Shown here: positions 18,179 to 32,998 of the stretch, one piece after another | How the letters are laid out: every line of letters starts with the position of its first letter | Position numbering within the stretch: position 1 is the stretch's first letter | Source of the DNA: Staphylococcus lutrae | GTDB taxonomy: Bacteria > Bacillota > Bacilli > Staphylococcales > Staphylococcaceae | Reading direction: 5' to 3' | Assembly (NCBI RefSeq): GCF_002101335.1 | Contig: NZ_CP020773.1 | Coordinates: forward strand, 434,001 to 498,000 | DNA length: 64,000 nucleotides | Program-made: the position numbers and the translations under genes | The notes under the pieces: model-generated | Database searches by the model: none | What the model was told of the DNA's origin: nothing | The model's input: the letters and a program-made list of their open reading frames with translations, nothing else

Positions 18179-19717
18179 ATGTCTAGTCATATTCAAATTT
18201 TTGATACTACGTTAAGAGACGGCGAACAAACACCTGGCGTTAGCTTTTCTTTTGAAGAACGCTTAAAAATTGCAAAACAATTAGAAAAATGGGGCGTTGA
18301 CGTGATTGAAGCAGGATTCCCTGCTTCAAGTCAAGGTAGTTTCGACTCTGTTCAAGCAATTGCACGGACGTTAAAGCATACGACAGTCACAGGTTTGGCA
18401 CGTTGTTTAAAGTCTGATATTGATGCCGTATATGAGGCTACAAAAGAAGCGGTTTCCCCTTCCATTCATGTCTTTATTGCGACAAGTCCCATTCATTTAA
18501 AGTCAAAATTAAAAATGACAGAAGAGGAAGTACTAGAATCCATTACAACACACGTGCGCTATGCAAAATCACGGTTTCAAAACGTGCAATTTTCACCTGA
18601 AGATGCGACGAGAACCCCCCTCCCTTTCTTAATTAAAAGTGTGCAGGCTGCGGTGGATGCCGGCGCTTCGATCATCAATATACCGGATACAGTGGGCTAT
18701 ACGTATCCATCAGAATATGGCAACATTTTTAGAACTTTAACAACTGAAATTCACTCAGACGTTCCGATTACATTTAGTGCACATTGTCATGATGATCTAG
18801 GGTTAGCAGTTGCAAACAGTATGGCTGCGATTGAAAATGGTGCCACTCGCATTGAAGGAACTGTTAATGGTATTGGAGAACGTGCAGGCAATACTGCATT
18901 AGAAGAGGTCGCACTCGGTTTGTACGTTCGCCAAGATCATTATCCGCTTCAAACTAAAATTCAACTCGAACTCACGAAACAAACATCTGATATGATTGCA
19001 CGTTATGCTGGTTTAAGAGTGCCGCGCAATAAAGCAATTGTAGGGAAAAATGCCTTCAGCCATGAATCTGGCATCCATCAAGATGGCTTTTTGAAAAATC
19101 CTGAAACCTATGAAATCATGACCCCTCAACTCGTAGGTGTGAAGAAAACTGAACTCCCACTTGGAAAATTGTCTGGAAAACATGCCTTCCAAGATAAACT
19201 AAAGCAATTGGGTTATGACATTGATTTAGAAGAACAAAAAGTACTGTTCAAAGCATTTAAAGCCATCGCTGATAAGAAGAAGCAAGTGACTGACCGCGAT
19301 ATTCATGCGCTTATTCAAGGTACGGAACACGATAAACATGTGAGTTATCAACTCGAAACGTTACAACTTCAATTTGTGTCGAATGGTTTGCAAAGTGCGG
19401 TAGTCGTCATTAAAGATAAAGCAGGCCATCGCTACCAAGATTCCTCCATTGGCACTGGCTCAATCGTCGCTATTTATAACGCAGTAGATCGCATTTTCCA
19501 AGTCGACACTGAGCTGTTAGACTATCGCATTGACGCCGTGACTGAAGGGTCTGACGCACAAGCAGAAGTTCACGTTCAAGTGCAAATCAACCAACGTACC
19601 TATGTCGGTATCGGATTTGATCATGATATTCTCTATGCTTCTTGTAAAGCCTATGTGGAAGCGGTGGGCAAAGCCGTTCAACAAGAAAGTAAAGGCGGTG
19701 AATCTGATGAGCTTTAA
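18179..19717 (+). CDS. leuA: 2-isopropylmalate synthase
   Basis: 512 aa. Condenses acetyl-CoA with ketoisovalerate, the first step of Leu synthesis. TIM-barrel catalytic domain with [16 protein letters not shown] and metal ligands in [15 protein letters not shown]. The HESGIHQDG segment follows, with a C-terminal regulatory domain (about 390-512) for Leu feedback. The ATG is 8 nt after AAGGAG. The last 11 nt overlap leuB. Confidence 0.96.
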   Translation: MSSHIQIFDTTLRDGEQTPGVSFSFEERLKIAKQLEKWGVDVIEAGFPASSQGSFDSVQAIARTLKHTTVTGLARCLKSDIDAVYEATKEAVSPSIHVFIATSPIHLKSKLKMTEEEVLESITTHVRYAKSRFQNVQFSPEDATRTPLPFLIKSVQAAVDAGASIINIPDTVGYTYPSEYGNIFRTLTTEIHSDVPITFSAHCHDDLGLAVANSMAAIENGATRIEGTVNGIGERAGNTALEEVALGLYVRQDHYPLQTKIQLELTKQTSDMIARYAGLRVPRNKAIVGKNAFSHESGIHQDGFLKNPETYEIMTPQLVGVKKTELPLGKLSGKHAFQDKLKQLGYDIDLEEQKVLFKAFKAIADKKKQVTDRDIHALIQGTEHDKHVSYQLETLQLQFVSNGLQSAVVVIKDKAGHRYQDSSIGTGSIVAIYNAVDRIFQVDTELLDYRIDAVTEGSDAQAEVHVQVQINQRTYVGIGFDHDILYASCKAYVEAVGKAVQQESKGGESDEL

Positions 19718-20756
19718 AATTGTTGCTTTACCCGGCGATGGTATCGGTCCTGAAATATTATCCGGAACATTAAGTTGTTTAACTGAACTCGCTCAAAAGT
19801 TTCAGTTCGATTATCGTGTTGAAAGTTATGACATCGGGGGCTGTGCAATTGACCACTACGGTCAGCCCCTCCCCGATACAACATTAAAAGCGTGTCAAAA
19901 CGCAGATGCCATTTTACTTGGCGCAATTGGTGGACCTCAATGGCAAGATCCACAATGTCGACCGGAACAAGGCTTACTTAAATTACGGAAATCACTGAAT
20001 TTATACGCGAATATTCGCCCTACACGTGTAACAGCGGATATGGCACATTTATCACCGTTGAAGCCGGAGATTGTCCAGCATACAGATTTGGTCATTGTTC
20101 GTGAACTGACAAGCGGAATTTATTTCGGAGAACCTCGTTTTTGTCATGAAACAGACGCACTTGATTCTCTCACTTACACAAAGGAAGAAATTGCGCGTCT
20201 CGCCCATGTCGGATTTAAATTGGCACAGTCACGTCGAAAAAAGGTGACTTCCGTCGACAAAGAAAACGTATTAGCGAGTAGTCAATTGTGGCGTCGTACA
20301 GTTAATGAAGTCGCTCAAAATTATCCTGATGTAGAAGTCGAGCATCTGCTCGTTGACGCATGTAGTATGCACTTAATCAAACGGCCAACCGATTTTGATG
20401 TTATTATTACTGAAAATTTATTCGGCGACATTTTAAGTGATGAAGCTTCCATGTTACCAGGTTCGCTCGGTCTATCCCCTTCTGCGAGTTTTAGTGATCA
20501 AGGCCCTAAACTTTATGAGCCCATTCACGGTTCTGCACCTGATATTGCTGGTCAAAATAAGGCGAATCCATTTGGCATGCTTTTATCACTTGCGATGTGT
20601 CTGCGGGAATCCGCAAATCAAGAAGAGATGGCACAAGTGATTGAAAGAACAGTGGATGCGTTAATCGCAAAAGGTATCACAACAGCAGATTTAGGTGGGC
20701 ATTATCGTACACTTGACATTTTTAATCATTTCAAAGCTTTAATTAAGGAGGCATAA
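19707..20756 (+). CDS. leuB: 3-isopropylmalate dehydrogenase
   Basis: 349-aa NAD-dependent oxidative decarboxylase. GDGIGPEIL at the N-terminus, substrate arginines in [33 protein letters not shown], catalytic Lys in VDKENVL and the NAD site [15 protein letters not shown]. The start is the ATG giving [12 protein letters not shown]. The much longer upstream extension is leuA sequence in another frame. Confidence 0.97.
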   Translation: MSFKIVALPGDGIGPEILSGTLSCLTELAQKFQFDYRVESYDIGGCAIDHYGQPLPDTTLKACQNADAILLGAIGGPQWQDPQCRPEQGLLKLRKSLNLYANIRPTRVTADMAHLSPLKPEIVQHTDLVIVRELTSGIYFGEPRFCHETDALDSLTYTKEEIARLAHVGFKLAQSRRKKVTSVDKENVLASSQLWRRTVNEVAQNYPDVEVEHLLVDACSMHLIKRPTDFDVIITENLFGDILSDEASMLPGSLGLSPSASFSDQGPKLYEPIHGSAPDIAGQNKANPFGMLLSLAMCLRESANQEEMAQVIERTVDALIAKGITTADLGGHYRTLDIFNHFKALIKEA

Positions 20757-20759
20757 CGG

Positions 20760-22130
20760 ATGGGACAAACATTATTCGATAAAATATGGAACCAACATAC
20801 CCTTACTGGACAGCAAGGTGAGCCTCAGCTATTATATATAGATTTGCATCTCATTCATGAAGTCACTTCACCTCAAGCTTTTGAAGGATTACGAATGCAA
20901 AACCGAACATTGAGACGACCTGACCTCACTTTTGCAACGTTGGATCATAATGTACCGACGATTGATATTTTTAACATTAAAGACGACATCGCCAACAAAC
21001 AAATTCAAGCATTACAACAAAATTGTAAAGACTTCAATGTCACCCTCTTCGATATGGGCTCAGATGAACAAGGTATCGTTCATATGGTCGGTCCTGAAAT
21101 GGGGTTAACACAACCAGGAAAAACAATTGTCTGTGGTGATTCTCATACTGCAACGCATGGGGCATTCGGAGCCATTGCATTTGGAATTGGGACAAGTGAA
21201 GTTGAACATGTTTTCGCAACACAAACGTTATGGCAAACAAAACCAAAAAATTTAAAAATTGAAGTGACCGGACAGCTTTCTAAAGGGGTCTATGCGAAGG
21301 ACATTATACTCTATTTAATCAATCAATATGGAGTAGACTTTGGGACTGGCTATGCTTTGGAATTCACAGGCGAAACGATTGCACAATTATCAATGGAAGG
21401 TCGAATGACGATTTGTAATATGGCGATTGAAGCTGGTGCCAAATATGGATTAATTCGCCCTGATGAAACGACTTTTCGTTACCTTCAAGGTCGTCCATAT
21501 GCGCAAGATATCACACAGAAAATAGCGCAATGGCGTGAACTATACAGCGATCCAGATGCACATTTTGATAAAGTGATTCATCTCGATGTCACAACTTTAG
21601 AACCACAAGTGACTTGGGGAACGAGTCCTGAGATGGGCGTAAGCTTTAATACACCATTTCCAGAAATTCAAAATAAAAATGATGAACGTGCGTATCGTTA
21701 TATGGATTTAAAACCTGGACAACGTGCATCCGATATTCCGTTAGGTTATGTGTTTTTAGGTTCTTGTACAAATGCGCGTCTATCAGATTTAATCGAAGCC
21801 AGTCAAATTGTAAAAGGCCAACAAGTTCATGAAGCGATTACTGCTATTGTCGTTCCAGGCTCACGACAGGTGAAAAAAGAAGCCGAATTATTAGGTTTAG
21901 ATGTCATATTTAAAGAGGCAGGTTTCGAATGGCGTGAACCGGGATGTAGCATGTGCCTTGGAATGAATCCTGACCAAGTCCCATCAGGTGTCCACTGTGC
22001 GTCAACAAGTAACCGTAACTTTGAAGGTCGCCAAGGGAAAGGCGCAAGAACCCACCTCGTATCTCCAGCAATGGCAGCGGCTGCCGCAATTCACGGACGC
22101 TTCATTGATGTCAGAAAGGAGGTTGAATGA
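20760..22130 (+). CDS. leuC: 3-isopropylmalate dehydratase, large subunit
   Basis: 456-aa aconitase-family subunit. The three [4Fe-4S] cysteines lie in [10 protein letters not shown] and [37 protein letters not shown] is intact. Ribosome site AAGGAGG just before the ATG. The stop overlaps the leuD start (ATGA). Confidence 0.97.
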   Translation: MGQTLFDKIWNQHTLTGQQGEPQLLYIDLHLIHEVTSPQAFEGLRMQNRTLRRPDLTFATLDHNVPTIDIFNIKDDIANKQIQALQQNCKDFNVTLFDMGSDEQGIVHMVGPEMGLTQPGKTIVCGDSHTATHGAFGAIAFGIGTSEVEHVFATQTLWQTKPKNLKIEVTGQLSKGVYAKDIILYLINQYGVDFGTGYALEFTGETIAQLSMEGRMTICNMAIEAGAKYGLIRPDETTFRYLQGRPYAQDITQKIAQWRELYSDPDAHFDKVIHLDVTTLEPQVTWGTSPEMGVSFNTPFPEIQNKNDERAYRYMDLKPGQRASDIPLGYVFLGSCTNARLSDLIEASQIVKGQQVHEAITAIVVPGSRQVKKEAELLGLDVIFKEAGFEWREPGCSMCLGMNPDQVPSGVHCASTSNRNFEGRQGKGARTHLVSPAMAAAAAIHGRFIDVRKEVE

Positions 22131-22705
22131 CAATGAAAATCCAACCTATTACACAATATACGGGAAAGACGGTATCCCTATTTCATGACAACATCGATAC
22201 GGATCAAATTATTCCAAAAGTTCACTTAAAGCGAATTTCAAAAACGGGTTATGGTCCATTTTTATTTGATGAATGGCGTTATTTAGAAGATGGTTCGGAC
22301 AATCCCGACTTTGTGTTAAACCAACCTCAATATCAAGGGGCATCCATCTTGATTACAGGAGATAATTTCGGTTGTGGTTCAAGTCGTGAACATGCGGCAT
22401 GGGCATTAAAAGATTTTGGTTTTCAAGTGATCATTGCTGAAAGTTTTAGTGATATTTTTTATATGAATTGTACTAAAAATGCACTGTTGCCGATTCAACT
22501 TGACCGTCAAGTATGTGAAGCAATTGCACGCTATGATGAAATCACGATTGATTTACCACAACAAACGGTTCAAACGCCTGAGAAAACGTATGACTTTGAA
22601 ATAGATAAAACATGGAAAGATAAATTTGTTCATGGGTTAGATGATATTGCCATTACATTGAAATATGAAGCGAAAATCAAAGCGTATGAACTTAAACATA
22701 TTTAA
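22127..22705 (+). CDS. leuD: 3-isopropylmalate dehydratase, small subunit
   Basis: 192-aa swivel-domain partner of LeuC. Substrate motif [17 protein letters not shown] and [11 protein letters not shown] are present. Two ATGs are possible (22127 and 22133). AAGGAGG at 22116-22122 sits 4 nt before the first and 10 nt before the second, so the true start could be 22133 (190 aa). Confidence 0.95.
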   Translation: MTMKIQPITQYTGKTVSLFHDNIDTDQIIPKVHLKRISKTGYGPFLFDEWRYLEDGSDNPDFVLNQPQYQGASILITGDNFGCGSSREHAAWALKDFGFQVIIAESFSDIFYMNCTKNALLPIQLDRQVCEAIARYDEITIDLPQQTVQTPEKTYDFEIDKTWKDKFVHGLDDIAITLKYEAKIKAYELKHI

Positions 22706-22717
22706 GGAGTGGAACGT

Positions 22718-23986
22718 ATGTCTGATTTAACGACACCAGTTCAAGTGCAAGATGTGGAGGACGCCTTTTTACGTCTCCATCATCTCGTAAAAGAAACACC
22801 ATTAGAAAAGGATCATTATTTATCGTTGAAATACGATTGTAACGTGTATTTAAAACGAGAAGATTTACAATGGGTGCGTTCGTTTAAATTACGTGGCGCT
22901 TATAATGCCATCGCTGTATTATCCGAAGAAAAAAGAAACAAAGGCATTACATGTGCAAGCGCTGGAAACCATGCGCAAGGTGTCGCATTCACAGCGAAAC
23001 ATCTCAATTTACATGCCGTTATTTTTATGCCAGTGACGACGCCTAAACAAAAAATTAATCAAGTTCAGTTTTTTGGTGGAGATAATGTTGATATTCAATT
23101 ACAAGGCGACACTTTTGATGACTGCCTCAAAGCTGCACTTCAATTTACCGAAGCTCAAAATATGACTTTTATTGATCCATTTGATAACGTCCATACCATT
23201 GCAGGACAAGGTACCCTTGCAAAGGAAATTATCGAAAGTGCAAACGCAGAACAGGTCGCTTTTGATTATGTATTTGGCGCTATCGGAGGCGGAGGTCTCA
23301 TGTCTGGTGTTGCAACATATTTCGCAGCGCACTCCCCTTCCACTCAACTGATTGGTGTAGAACCTTTGGGCGCTAGCAGTATGTATCAATCCGTTAAAGC
23401 CGGTCATATTGTGACGTTAGAAAACATTGATAAATTTGTCGACGGTGCGTCTGTTGCACGTGTCGGTGAACTGACTTACAACATATGTCAGCGTATGCTT
23501 CACGACTATATACAGGTGGATGAAGGTGCCGTTTGTTCAACCATTTTAGATATGTATTCAAAACAAGCCATTGTTGCCGAGCCAGCTGGCGCATTGAGTG
23601 TCAGTGCATTAGAGCAATATCAAGATCAAATTAAAGGGAAAAATGTTGTTTGTATTGTATCAGGCGGCAATAATGACATCAACCGGATGAAAGAAATAGA
23701 AGAACGGTCGCTGCTTTATGAAGAAATGAAACATTATTTTATTCTAAACTTTCCACAACGTCCAGGGGCATTACGTCAATTTGTAAATGAAGTTCTCGGT
23801 CCACATGATGACATCACGAAATTTGAGTATTTAAAAAAGAGTTCTCAAAATACAGGTACAGTCATTATCGGCATTCAATTACAGAATAGAAACGATTTAA
23901 AGCAATTGATTAAACATGTCAATCAGTTTGATCCCAAAAACATCTATATTAACGAGAATAAAATGCTGTATTCCTTGTTGATATAA
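22718..23986 (+). CDS. ilvA: Threonine deaminase, biosynthetic
   Basis: 422-aa PLP enzyme making 2-oxobutanoate for Ile. PLP lysine in [10 protein letters not shown], phosphate loop GGGGLMSG, and one C-terminal ACT-like regulatory module (about 330-422, [15 protein letters not shown]) for Ile inhibition. The ATG lies 8 nt after AAGGAG, which itself overlaps the leuD stop. Last gene of the operon. Confidence 0.96.
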   Translation: MSDLTTPVQVQDVEDAFLRLHHLVKETPLEKDHYLSLKYDCNVYLKREDLQWVRSFKLRGAYNAIAVLSEEKRNKGITCASAGNHAQGVAFTAKHLNLHAVIFMPVTTPKQKINQVQFFGGDNVDIQLQGDTFDDCLKAALQFTEAQNMTFIDPFDNVHTIAGQGTLAKEIIESANAEQVAFDYVFGAIGGGGLMSGVATYFAAHSPSTQLIGVEPLGASSMYQSVKAGHIVTLENIDKFVDGASVARVGELTYNICQRMLHDYIQVDEGAVCSTILDMYSKQAIVAEPAGALSVSALEQYQDQIKGKNVVCIVSGGNNDINRMKEIEERSLLYEEMKHYFILNFPQRPGALRQFVNEVLGPHDDITKFEYLKKSSQNTGTVIIGIQLQNRNDLKQLIKHVNQFDPKNIYINENKMLYSLLI

Positions 23987-24041
23987 AAGAAACATGGACT
24001 TGGATACAATGTCCCATATTGAACACTTCAATATTATGATT

Positions 24042-24093
24042 AAAAGTGCTGTGAAGCAATGAATCGACATTCATTGCTTCACAGCACTTTTTT
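24042..24093 (+). terminator. ilv-leu operon terminator
   Basis: Nearly perfect 23-bp stem (24042-24064 with 24069-24091), 4-nt loop and a run of T. One of the strongest terminators in the window. It stands between the convergent ilv-leu and rRNA operons and is symmetrical enough to work both ways. Confidence 0.93.
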
Positions 24094-24154
24094 ACCCTTT
24101 GTAGCAAAGTATGGCGTACCCACTGGAAATGTAATTTTATGGATCGCTTTGTAT

Positions 24155-24206
24155 CAAAAAAAAGCTCCAAAGTAATAGTAAACCTGAACCATTACTTTGG
24201 AGCTTT
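24155..24206 (-). terminator. rRNA operon terminator
   Basis: Perfect 16-bp stem (24161-24176 with 24191-24206) just past 5S rRNA, followed on the minus strand by a U run at 24155-24160. Confidence 0.93.
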
Positions 24207-24211
24207 CGATA

Positions 24212-24326
24212 ACCTGGCACCGTCCTACTCTCGCGGAACGTAAGTCCGACTACCATCGGCGCTAAAGAGCTTAACTTCTGTGTTCGGCATGGGAACAGGT
24301 GTGACCTCTTTGCCATTGGCACCAGA
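24212..24326 (-). rRNA. rrf: 5S ribosomal RNA
   Basis: About 115 nt. On the minus strand it starts TCTGGTGCCAATGGCAAAG and contains the conserved ACCTGTTCCCATGCCGAACA, ending GTGCCAGG. Last RNA of the operon. Ends are good to a few bases. Confidence 0.96.
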
Positions 24327-24343
24327 TTCATCATATTGAATGT

Positions 24344-24374
24344 GTATACATTCAAAACTAGATAGTAAGTATCG
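24344..24374 (-). other. pre-23S processing stem, 3' arm
   Basis: The 23S-5S spacer here is complementary to the spacer before 23S at 27421-27450 (shared core CTAGTTTT...AATGTA). The two would pair into the long stalk that RNase III-type enzymes cut around pre-23S. Confidence 0.65.
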
Positions 24375-24405
24375 TATTTATCAATAAAACCTAATGAACA
24401 TCATT

Positions 24406-27325
<2,920 letters not shown>

Positions 27326-27420
27326 TGTTATTAATTATGTGAGTCGTTTTTCAACGACTAGCGATTCATTTTTTGTTTCAAGCTTTTAAACGCTTGTCAC
27401 TCGGTTTTGCTTGGTAAAAT

Positions 27421-27450
27421 CAATACTTACTTATCTAGTTTTCAATGTAC
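27421..27450 (-). other. pre-23S processing stem, 5' arm
   Basis: Partner of 24344-24374; see that entry. It lies in the 16S-23S spacer (27326-27550), which holds no tRNA gene. Confidence 0.65.
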
Positions 27451-27479
27451 AAATCATTCTGAATCCTCAAATGGATGAG

Positions 27480-27515
27480 CATTCAAAACTGAATACAATA
27501 TGTCACGTTAATCCG
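27480..27515 (-). other. pre-16S processing stem, 3' arm
   Basis: Sequence just past 16S that is complementary, with small bulges, to the 16S leader at 29182-29220 (shared elements CGTTAAT, GACATATTGT, TTCAGTTTT). Forms the pre-16S stalk. Confidence 0.65.
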
Positions 27516-27546
27516 CTATCACCTATTGGTGATATTCCGTAATTAT

Positions 27547-29105
<1,559 letters not shown>

Positions 29106-29181
29106 GAAGTAAGCTTGATATAGCTCATTGATTGTTTAAGTCAATCACTCTCGAAAGTACTGTTGAAGTACTCAAAATTAT

Positions 29182-29220
29182 CGGAATTAACGTTGACATA
29201 TTGTCATTCAGTTTTCAATG
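29182..29220 (-). other. pre-16S processing stem, 5' arm
   Basis: Leader segment between tRNA-Gly and 16S that pairs with 27480-27515. Confidence 0.65.
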
Positions 29221-29243
29221 TTCACATTTATTTCAGGATTTAA

Positions 29244-29317
29244 TGGAGCGGGTGATGGGAATCGAACCCACAACATCAGCTTGGAAGGCTGAGGTTTTGC
29301 CATTAAACTACACCCGC
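29244..29317 (-). tRNA. tRNA-Gly (TCC)
   Basis: Cloverleaf from GCGGGTGTAG (5' end at 29317), with anticodon loop CTTCCAA (anticodon TCC), TTCGATTCC T-loop and acceptor CACCCGC. The discriminator T and an encoded CCA (29244-29246) follow. Lies between tRNA-Leu and 16S in the rRNA operon. Confidence 0.95.
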
Positions 29318-29354
29318 GTATGATAGCGTTCTCTTTCTTATTATATATGGTTGA

Positions 29355-29437
<83 letters not shown>

Positions 29438-29472
29438 TCGGATAAATCATAAGTATTTTCAGAACGATATTT

Positions 29473-29501
29473 ATTATATTATAGGCGATTAAAACTGTCA
29501 A
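29473..29501 (-). promoter_or_regulatory. tRNA/rRNA operon promoter
   Basis: On the minus strand a perfect -35 TTGACA (29501-29496), 17-bp spacer and perfect -10 TATAAT (29478-29473), about 36 bp before tRNA-Leu. Full consensus fits a stable-RNA promoter. Confidence 0.9.
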
Positions 29502-30191
29502 CACTTTTTTAATATAAATTTAATGTTTGTAACCAGTACTTAATACTCTTATTTTCAGAACGTATTCTAGAATACACCCTAACGTTTTAAATGTCAAATC
29601 TTATCACTTCTAAGCAATCGAAGTTTTGACGACTTTGTTATTATATCTAGTCTCATATAACTTGTCAATATTTTTATTCATTCTTGCACACTCCAAAACG
29701 ACTCATTTTATAATGCACAAATTAATGACGCAAATTATCATTGACGCTCACATCATGATGACGTCTTTCAATCAAATCCATTCACTCATGTTTCTTTGCA
29801 TTCAAGACATTTTTTCATAGATTTAGAACACTAAGTCTGTATACGCCTCGATGAAGTTATCCGATGCTTTGATATGTACAGACATAAGATTGCATGATCA
29901 ACCTAAATGACGTGAATCGATATTCAACTCGAATACTTACCCGTCTAAAGCAACTTTCTTCCTCAAATTAAACGCACTTTTAATTATGTTCTTGTTCCAA
30001 TGTAAAGTGCCGTGTTTCACTCCCCCATAGAAAAAGCTGAGACAAAATCTCAACTTTTCCATGGACAAGATGAATACTTCATCCCTATATTCACATCTTA
30101 ACTTGACGTCTCAAATGCAAAGTTGGACGCCTTTGATACAGATTTTCATCGTTGTAATACCATTTTATCATCTGTTGATTCAAAATTATTT
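29502..30191. other. Non-coding gap upstream of the rRNA operon
   Basis: About 690 AT-rich bases with no convincing gene. Short frames lack ribosome sites and family features. Holds the hairpin at 30032-30058; otherwise I see nothing. Confidence 0.6.
30032..30058. terminator. Hairpin downstream of the sprT-like gene
   Basis: AAAAGCTGAGA / TCTCAACTTTT stem with a CAAAA loop and A/T flanks on both sides; one mismatch. Likely terminator of the tex-sprT transcript (minus), about 135 nt past the stop. Confidence 0.65.
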
Positions 30192-30650
30192 TCAGTCTAC
30201 GTTGTGATTTTTCAGTTCGATTTTCCCTCTACATCGACCGCAACGCATTTGTGTGACGTTCACGCGTTTAATTCGTCTATAACATGTGCCACAGGATTGG
30301 CAAACATATTCATATTTTGCTCTTTGCTCATACTTTTCTATCGGTTGACAATAGCGAGGGGCTTGAACTTTTTCGGATAACAATTTAAAATCTCTATCTT
30401 TATGTTGATACCCTTTACCGCTTAAATGTAGAAAATAATGACATAATTCGTGTTTAATAATCTCTATCAACGCTTTCTCACCAAAATGTTCAAATTGCTT
30501 TGGATTGATTTCAATATCATGTGATTGCAACAAATATCTTCCACCTGTTGTGCGTAAACGCTTATTAAAATACGCTTGATGTCTGAACGGCTGTCCAAAA
30601 GATGCTATGGCGATTTCTTCTGTTAATTGCTGTAACATTTGATCATTCAT
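30192..30650 (-). CDS. SprT-like zinc metalloprotease-fold protein
   Basis: 152 aa. HExxH-type motif HELCHYFLH at about residues 67-75, then a C-terminal zinc ribbon with CQSC and CGRC pairs. The family resembles SprT/Spartan DNA-protein crosslink proteases; the bacterial role is not settled. Overlaps the tex end by 8 nt, and this tex-sprT pairing is typical of staphylococci. Confidence 0.88.
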   Translation of the reverse strand: MNDQMLQQLTEEIAIASFGQPFRHQAYFNKRLRTTGGRYLLQSHDIEINPKQFEHFGEKALIEIIKHELCHYFLHLSGKGYQHKDRDFKLLSEKVQAPRYCQPIEKYEQRAKYEYVCQSCGTCYRRIKRVNVTQMRCGRCRGKIELKNHNVD

Positions 30651-32802
30651 GAGGATCTATCATTGTTAAAGCGACTTTTCCTTTCACATCGTCAATATTT
30701 TCAATCCATACTTCCACGATGTCACCCACATTAACAATATCCATTGGGTGTTTCACAAATTTTTTGGCGAGTTTAGAGATATGTACAAGCCCATCTTGTT
30801 TAATGCCGATATCAATAAACGCACCAAAATCAACAACGTTTCTGACCGTTCCATTCAATTTCATACCTACTGATAAGTCCTCAATAGAAATGACATCTGA
30901 TTTCAATTGTGGCGTTTCATAATCATCGCGAGGATCACGATTGGGTGCAATTAAAGACTTTACAATATCCTCTAATGTCGGTATACCTACAGCGAGCTTT
31001 GCCGCGTATTGTTTTAAATCTAATTTGGATAAAGTGGTTGCAAGTTGAGCAGTCCCGATATCTGAAATGCCAAATCCCAGTTGATTTAATAATTCGTACG
31101 TGACTGAATAACTTTCAGGGTGAATGGCCGTATTATCAAGCGGCTCTTCTCCTTGAGTAATACGTAGGAAACCAATACTTTGTTCAAATGTTTTCGCCCC
31201 TAGTCGTTTCACTTCACTTAATTGACGATGATGACGGATTACACCGTTTGCTTCTCGATACTTGACAATATTATCTGCAATTTGACGTGTTAAGCCTGCC
31301 ACATGTTGTAACAATGTGCTTGATGCAGTATTGACGTCCACTCCTACTTGGTTAACCGCTGTTTCAACGACAAAATTCAATGCATCGCTTAATGCTTTTT
31401 GATTCACATCATGTTGATATTGTCCCACCCCAATCGACTTCGGTTCAATTTTAACCAATTCACTTAGAGGATCTTGCACACGTCGCCCAATAGATACGGC
31501 ACTGCGTTCTTCAACTTGAAAATCTGGGAATTCAGAACGTGCAATGTCTGATGCCGAATAGACTGATGCACCCGCTTCATTAACAATCAAATATTGCAAG
31601 TCCAGATGATGGGTTTGAATCATGCGTGCCACAAAATGCTCTGTTTCTCGACTCGCTGTTCCATTTCCAATGGCCACAAGATTAATTTGATATGTTTTCA
31701 CCATTTTCAAAAACAATTGTTCTGCCTCAGCTACTTTGCTCATCGGTGGATGAGGATACATGACTGACTTGGCAACAAAAGTACCGTACGGGTTGATGAC
31801 TGCTAATTTACAACCAGTTCTAAACGCTGGATCAATACTTAAAATTTGCTTCCCTTTTAATGGGGGTTGTAAAAGTAAATTTTTTAAATTCTCGCTAAAT
31901 ACAGTGATGGCTTGTGATTCGGCACGTTCTGTTAAGTCAGCTCGTATTTCTCTTTCTATTGAAGGGAAAATAAGTCGCTTCATCGCATCATCAATAGCTT
32001 GTTCTACTATTTTTGAAAGTACATGTTGGCCTTGTAATTCCTGTTTTTTAATCGGCTGTGTTAATGCCGTTTTATCCATCTCAATTTTTATTTGTAAAAC
32101 TTTTTCTTTTTCACCACGATTCATCGCCAATATACGATGATGCGCAATATGATGAATCGGCTCTTGATAATTATAATACATTTCAAAAACCGCTTTCTCA
32201 TCTTCAGCATTTTTCTTTTTCTGAGTGACAAACAGCCCTTCTTTCATCACCATTTTTAATACGAGCTGGCGGTACTGGGGATGATCGGCAATTTTTTCTG
32301 CAATAATGTCTTGTGCGCCTTGAATCGCATCTGATATTGTCTCCACTGATTCATTCAAAAACGTGGCTGCTTTATCTTCATGGTTTTGATTGGGTTGCTG
32401 TTGATAAATCCATTCTGCTAATGGTTCTAACCCTTTTCGCTTTGCTTCGGTTGCCCGTGTTTTTTTCTTCTGCTTGTATGGGCGATATAAATCTTCCACA
32501 CGTTGTAATTTAGTTTGACTCAAAATGTCCTTTTTTAGTTCAGCTGTTAATAACCCTTGTTGGTCAATCTGATGCAACACCTCATCTTTTCGTTTTTGAA
32601 GTTGTTCCATATAGTGATAAGCATCTGCAATTTGTTTTATCTCTACTTCATTTAATCCACCGGTTACCTCTTTACGATAACGTGCAATAAATGGGACTGT
32701 ATTTTTCTCTTCCAATAATTTCAATACCGCCTCAATATGTTGAACGGAATAATGATGTTGCTTATGTATTGCTTGCACTAAATCGTTTGTCAAAATCTTC
32801 AC
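30643..32802 (-). CDS. tex: Tex, S1-domain transcription accessory protein
   Basis: 719 aa. N-terminal helical Tex region (FIARYRKEVTGGLNE), YqgF-like nuclease fold (SIDPAFRTGCKLAVI; AIGNGTASRETE), HhH modules (VGVDVNTASSTLLQHVAGL) and a C-terminal S1 RNA-binding domain (about 645-715: GTVRNVVDFGAFIDIGIKQDGLVHIS). The start is uncertain: GTG 32802 or TTG 32793 (giving MTNDLVQ, which lines up with S. aureus MDNSLIQ). Neither has a strong ribosome site. Confidence 0.92.
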   Translation of the reverse strand: MKILTNDLVQAIHKQHHYSVQHIEAVLKLLEEKNTVPFIARYRKEVTGGLNEVEIKQIADAYHYMEQLQKRKDEVLHQIDQQGLLTAELKKDILSQTKLQRVEDLYRPYKQKKKTRATEAKRKGLEPLAEWIYQQQPNQNHEDKAATFLNESVETISDAIQGAQDIIAEKIADHPQYRQLVLKMVMKEGLFVTQKKKNAEDEKAVFEMYYNYQEPIHHIAHHRILAMNRGEKEKVLQIKIEMDKTALTQPIKKQELQGQHVLSKIVEQAIDDAMKRLIFPSIEREIRADLTERAESQAITVFSENLKNLLLQPPLKGKQILSIDPAFRTGCKLAVINPYGTFVAKSVMYPHPPMSKVAEAEQLFLKMVKTYQINLVAIGNGTASRETEHFVARMIQTHHLDLQYLIVNEAGASVYSASDIARSEFPDFQVEERSAVSIGRRVQDPLSELVKIEPKSIGVGQYQHDVNQKALSDALNFVVETAVNQVGVDVNTASSTLLQHVAGLTRQIADNIVKYREANGVIRHHRQLSEVKRLGAKTFEQSIGFLRITQGEEPLDNTAIHPESYSVTYELLNQLGFGISDIGTAQLATTLSKLDLKQYAAKLAVGIPTLEDIVKSLIAPNRDPRDDYETPQLKSDVISIEDLSVGMKLNGTVRNVVDFGAFIDIGIKQDGLVHISKLAKKFVKHPMDIVNVGDIVEVWIENIDDVKGKVALTMIDPHE

Positions 32803-32961
32803 CGCTTTCTCATACTTTTAAATACCGTATAAACATAGTTGTCACATGATACGTCTCCTTTTCAATATACACTGACACCTTTCATATGTCTAAAATCTAT
32901 CGGCTCTGTTACATGAAATATTGCGACCTATACACAAAATTCCAAAAATACGTCGACACGT

Positions 32962-32998
32962 AAAAAAGACTGAGATGACCGAAGCATCCCAATCTTTT
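32962..32998 (-). terminator. Displaced sigB operon terminator
   Basis: Arms 32965-32977 and 32985-32997 pair completely on the minus-strand RNA (two G-U pairs) and are followed by U6. On the plus strand two pairs are lost, so it serves minus transcripts. Without the IS it would lie just past the sigB stop; the IS has moved it 1.5 kb away. Confidence 0.75.

Noticed and set aside
23099-23407. 102-aa minus-strand frame inside ilvA
   Set aside because: Antisense shadow of a strongly conserved gene, no ribosome site.
29626-29820. 64-aa plus-strand frame in the gap upstream of the rRNA operon
   Set aside because: No ribosome site, low-complexity AT-rich translation, no family pattern.
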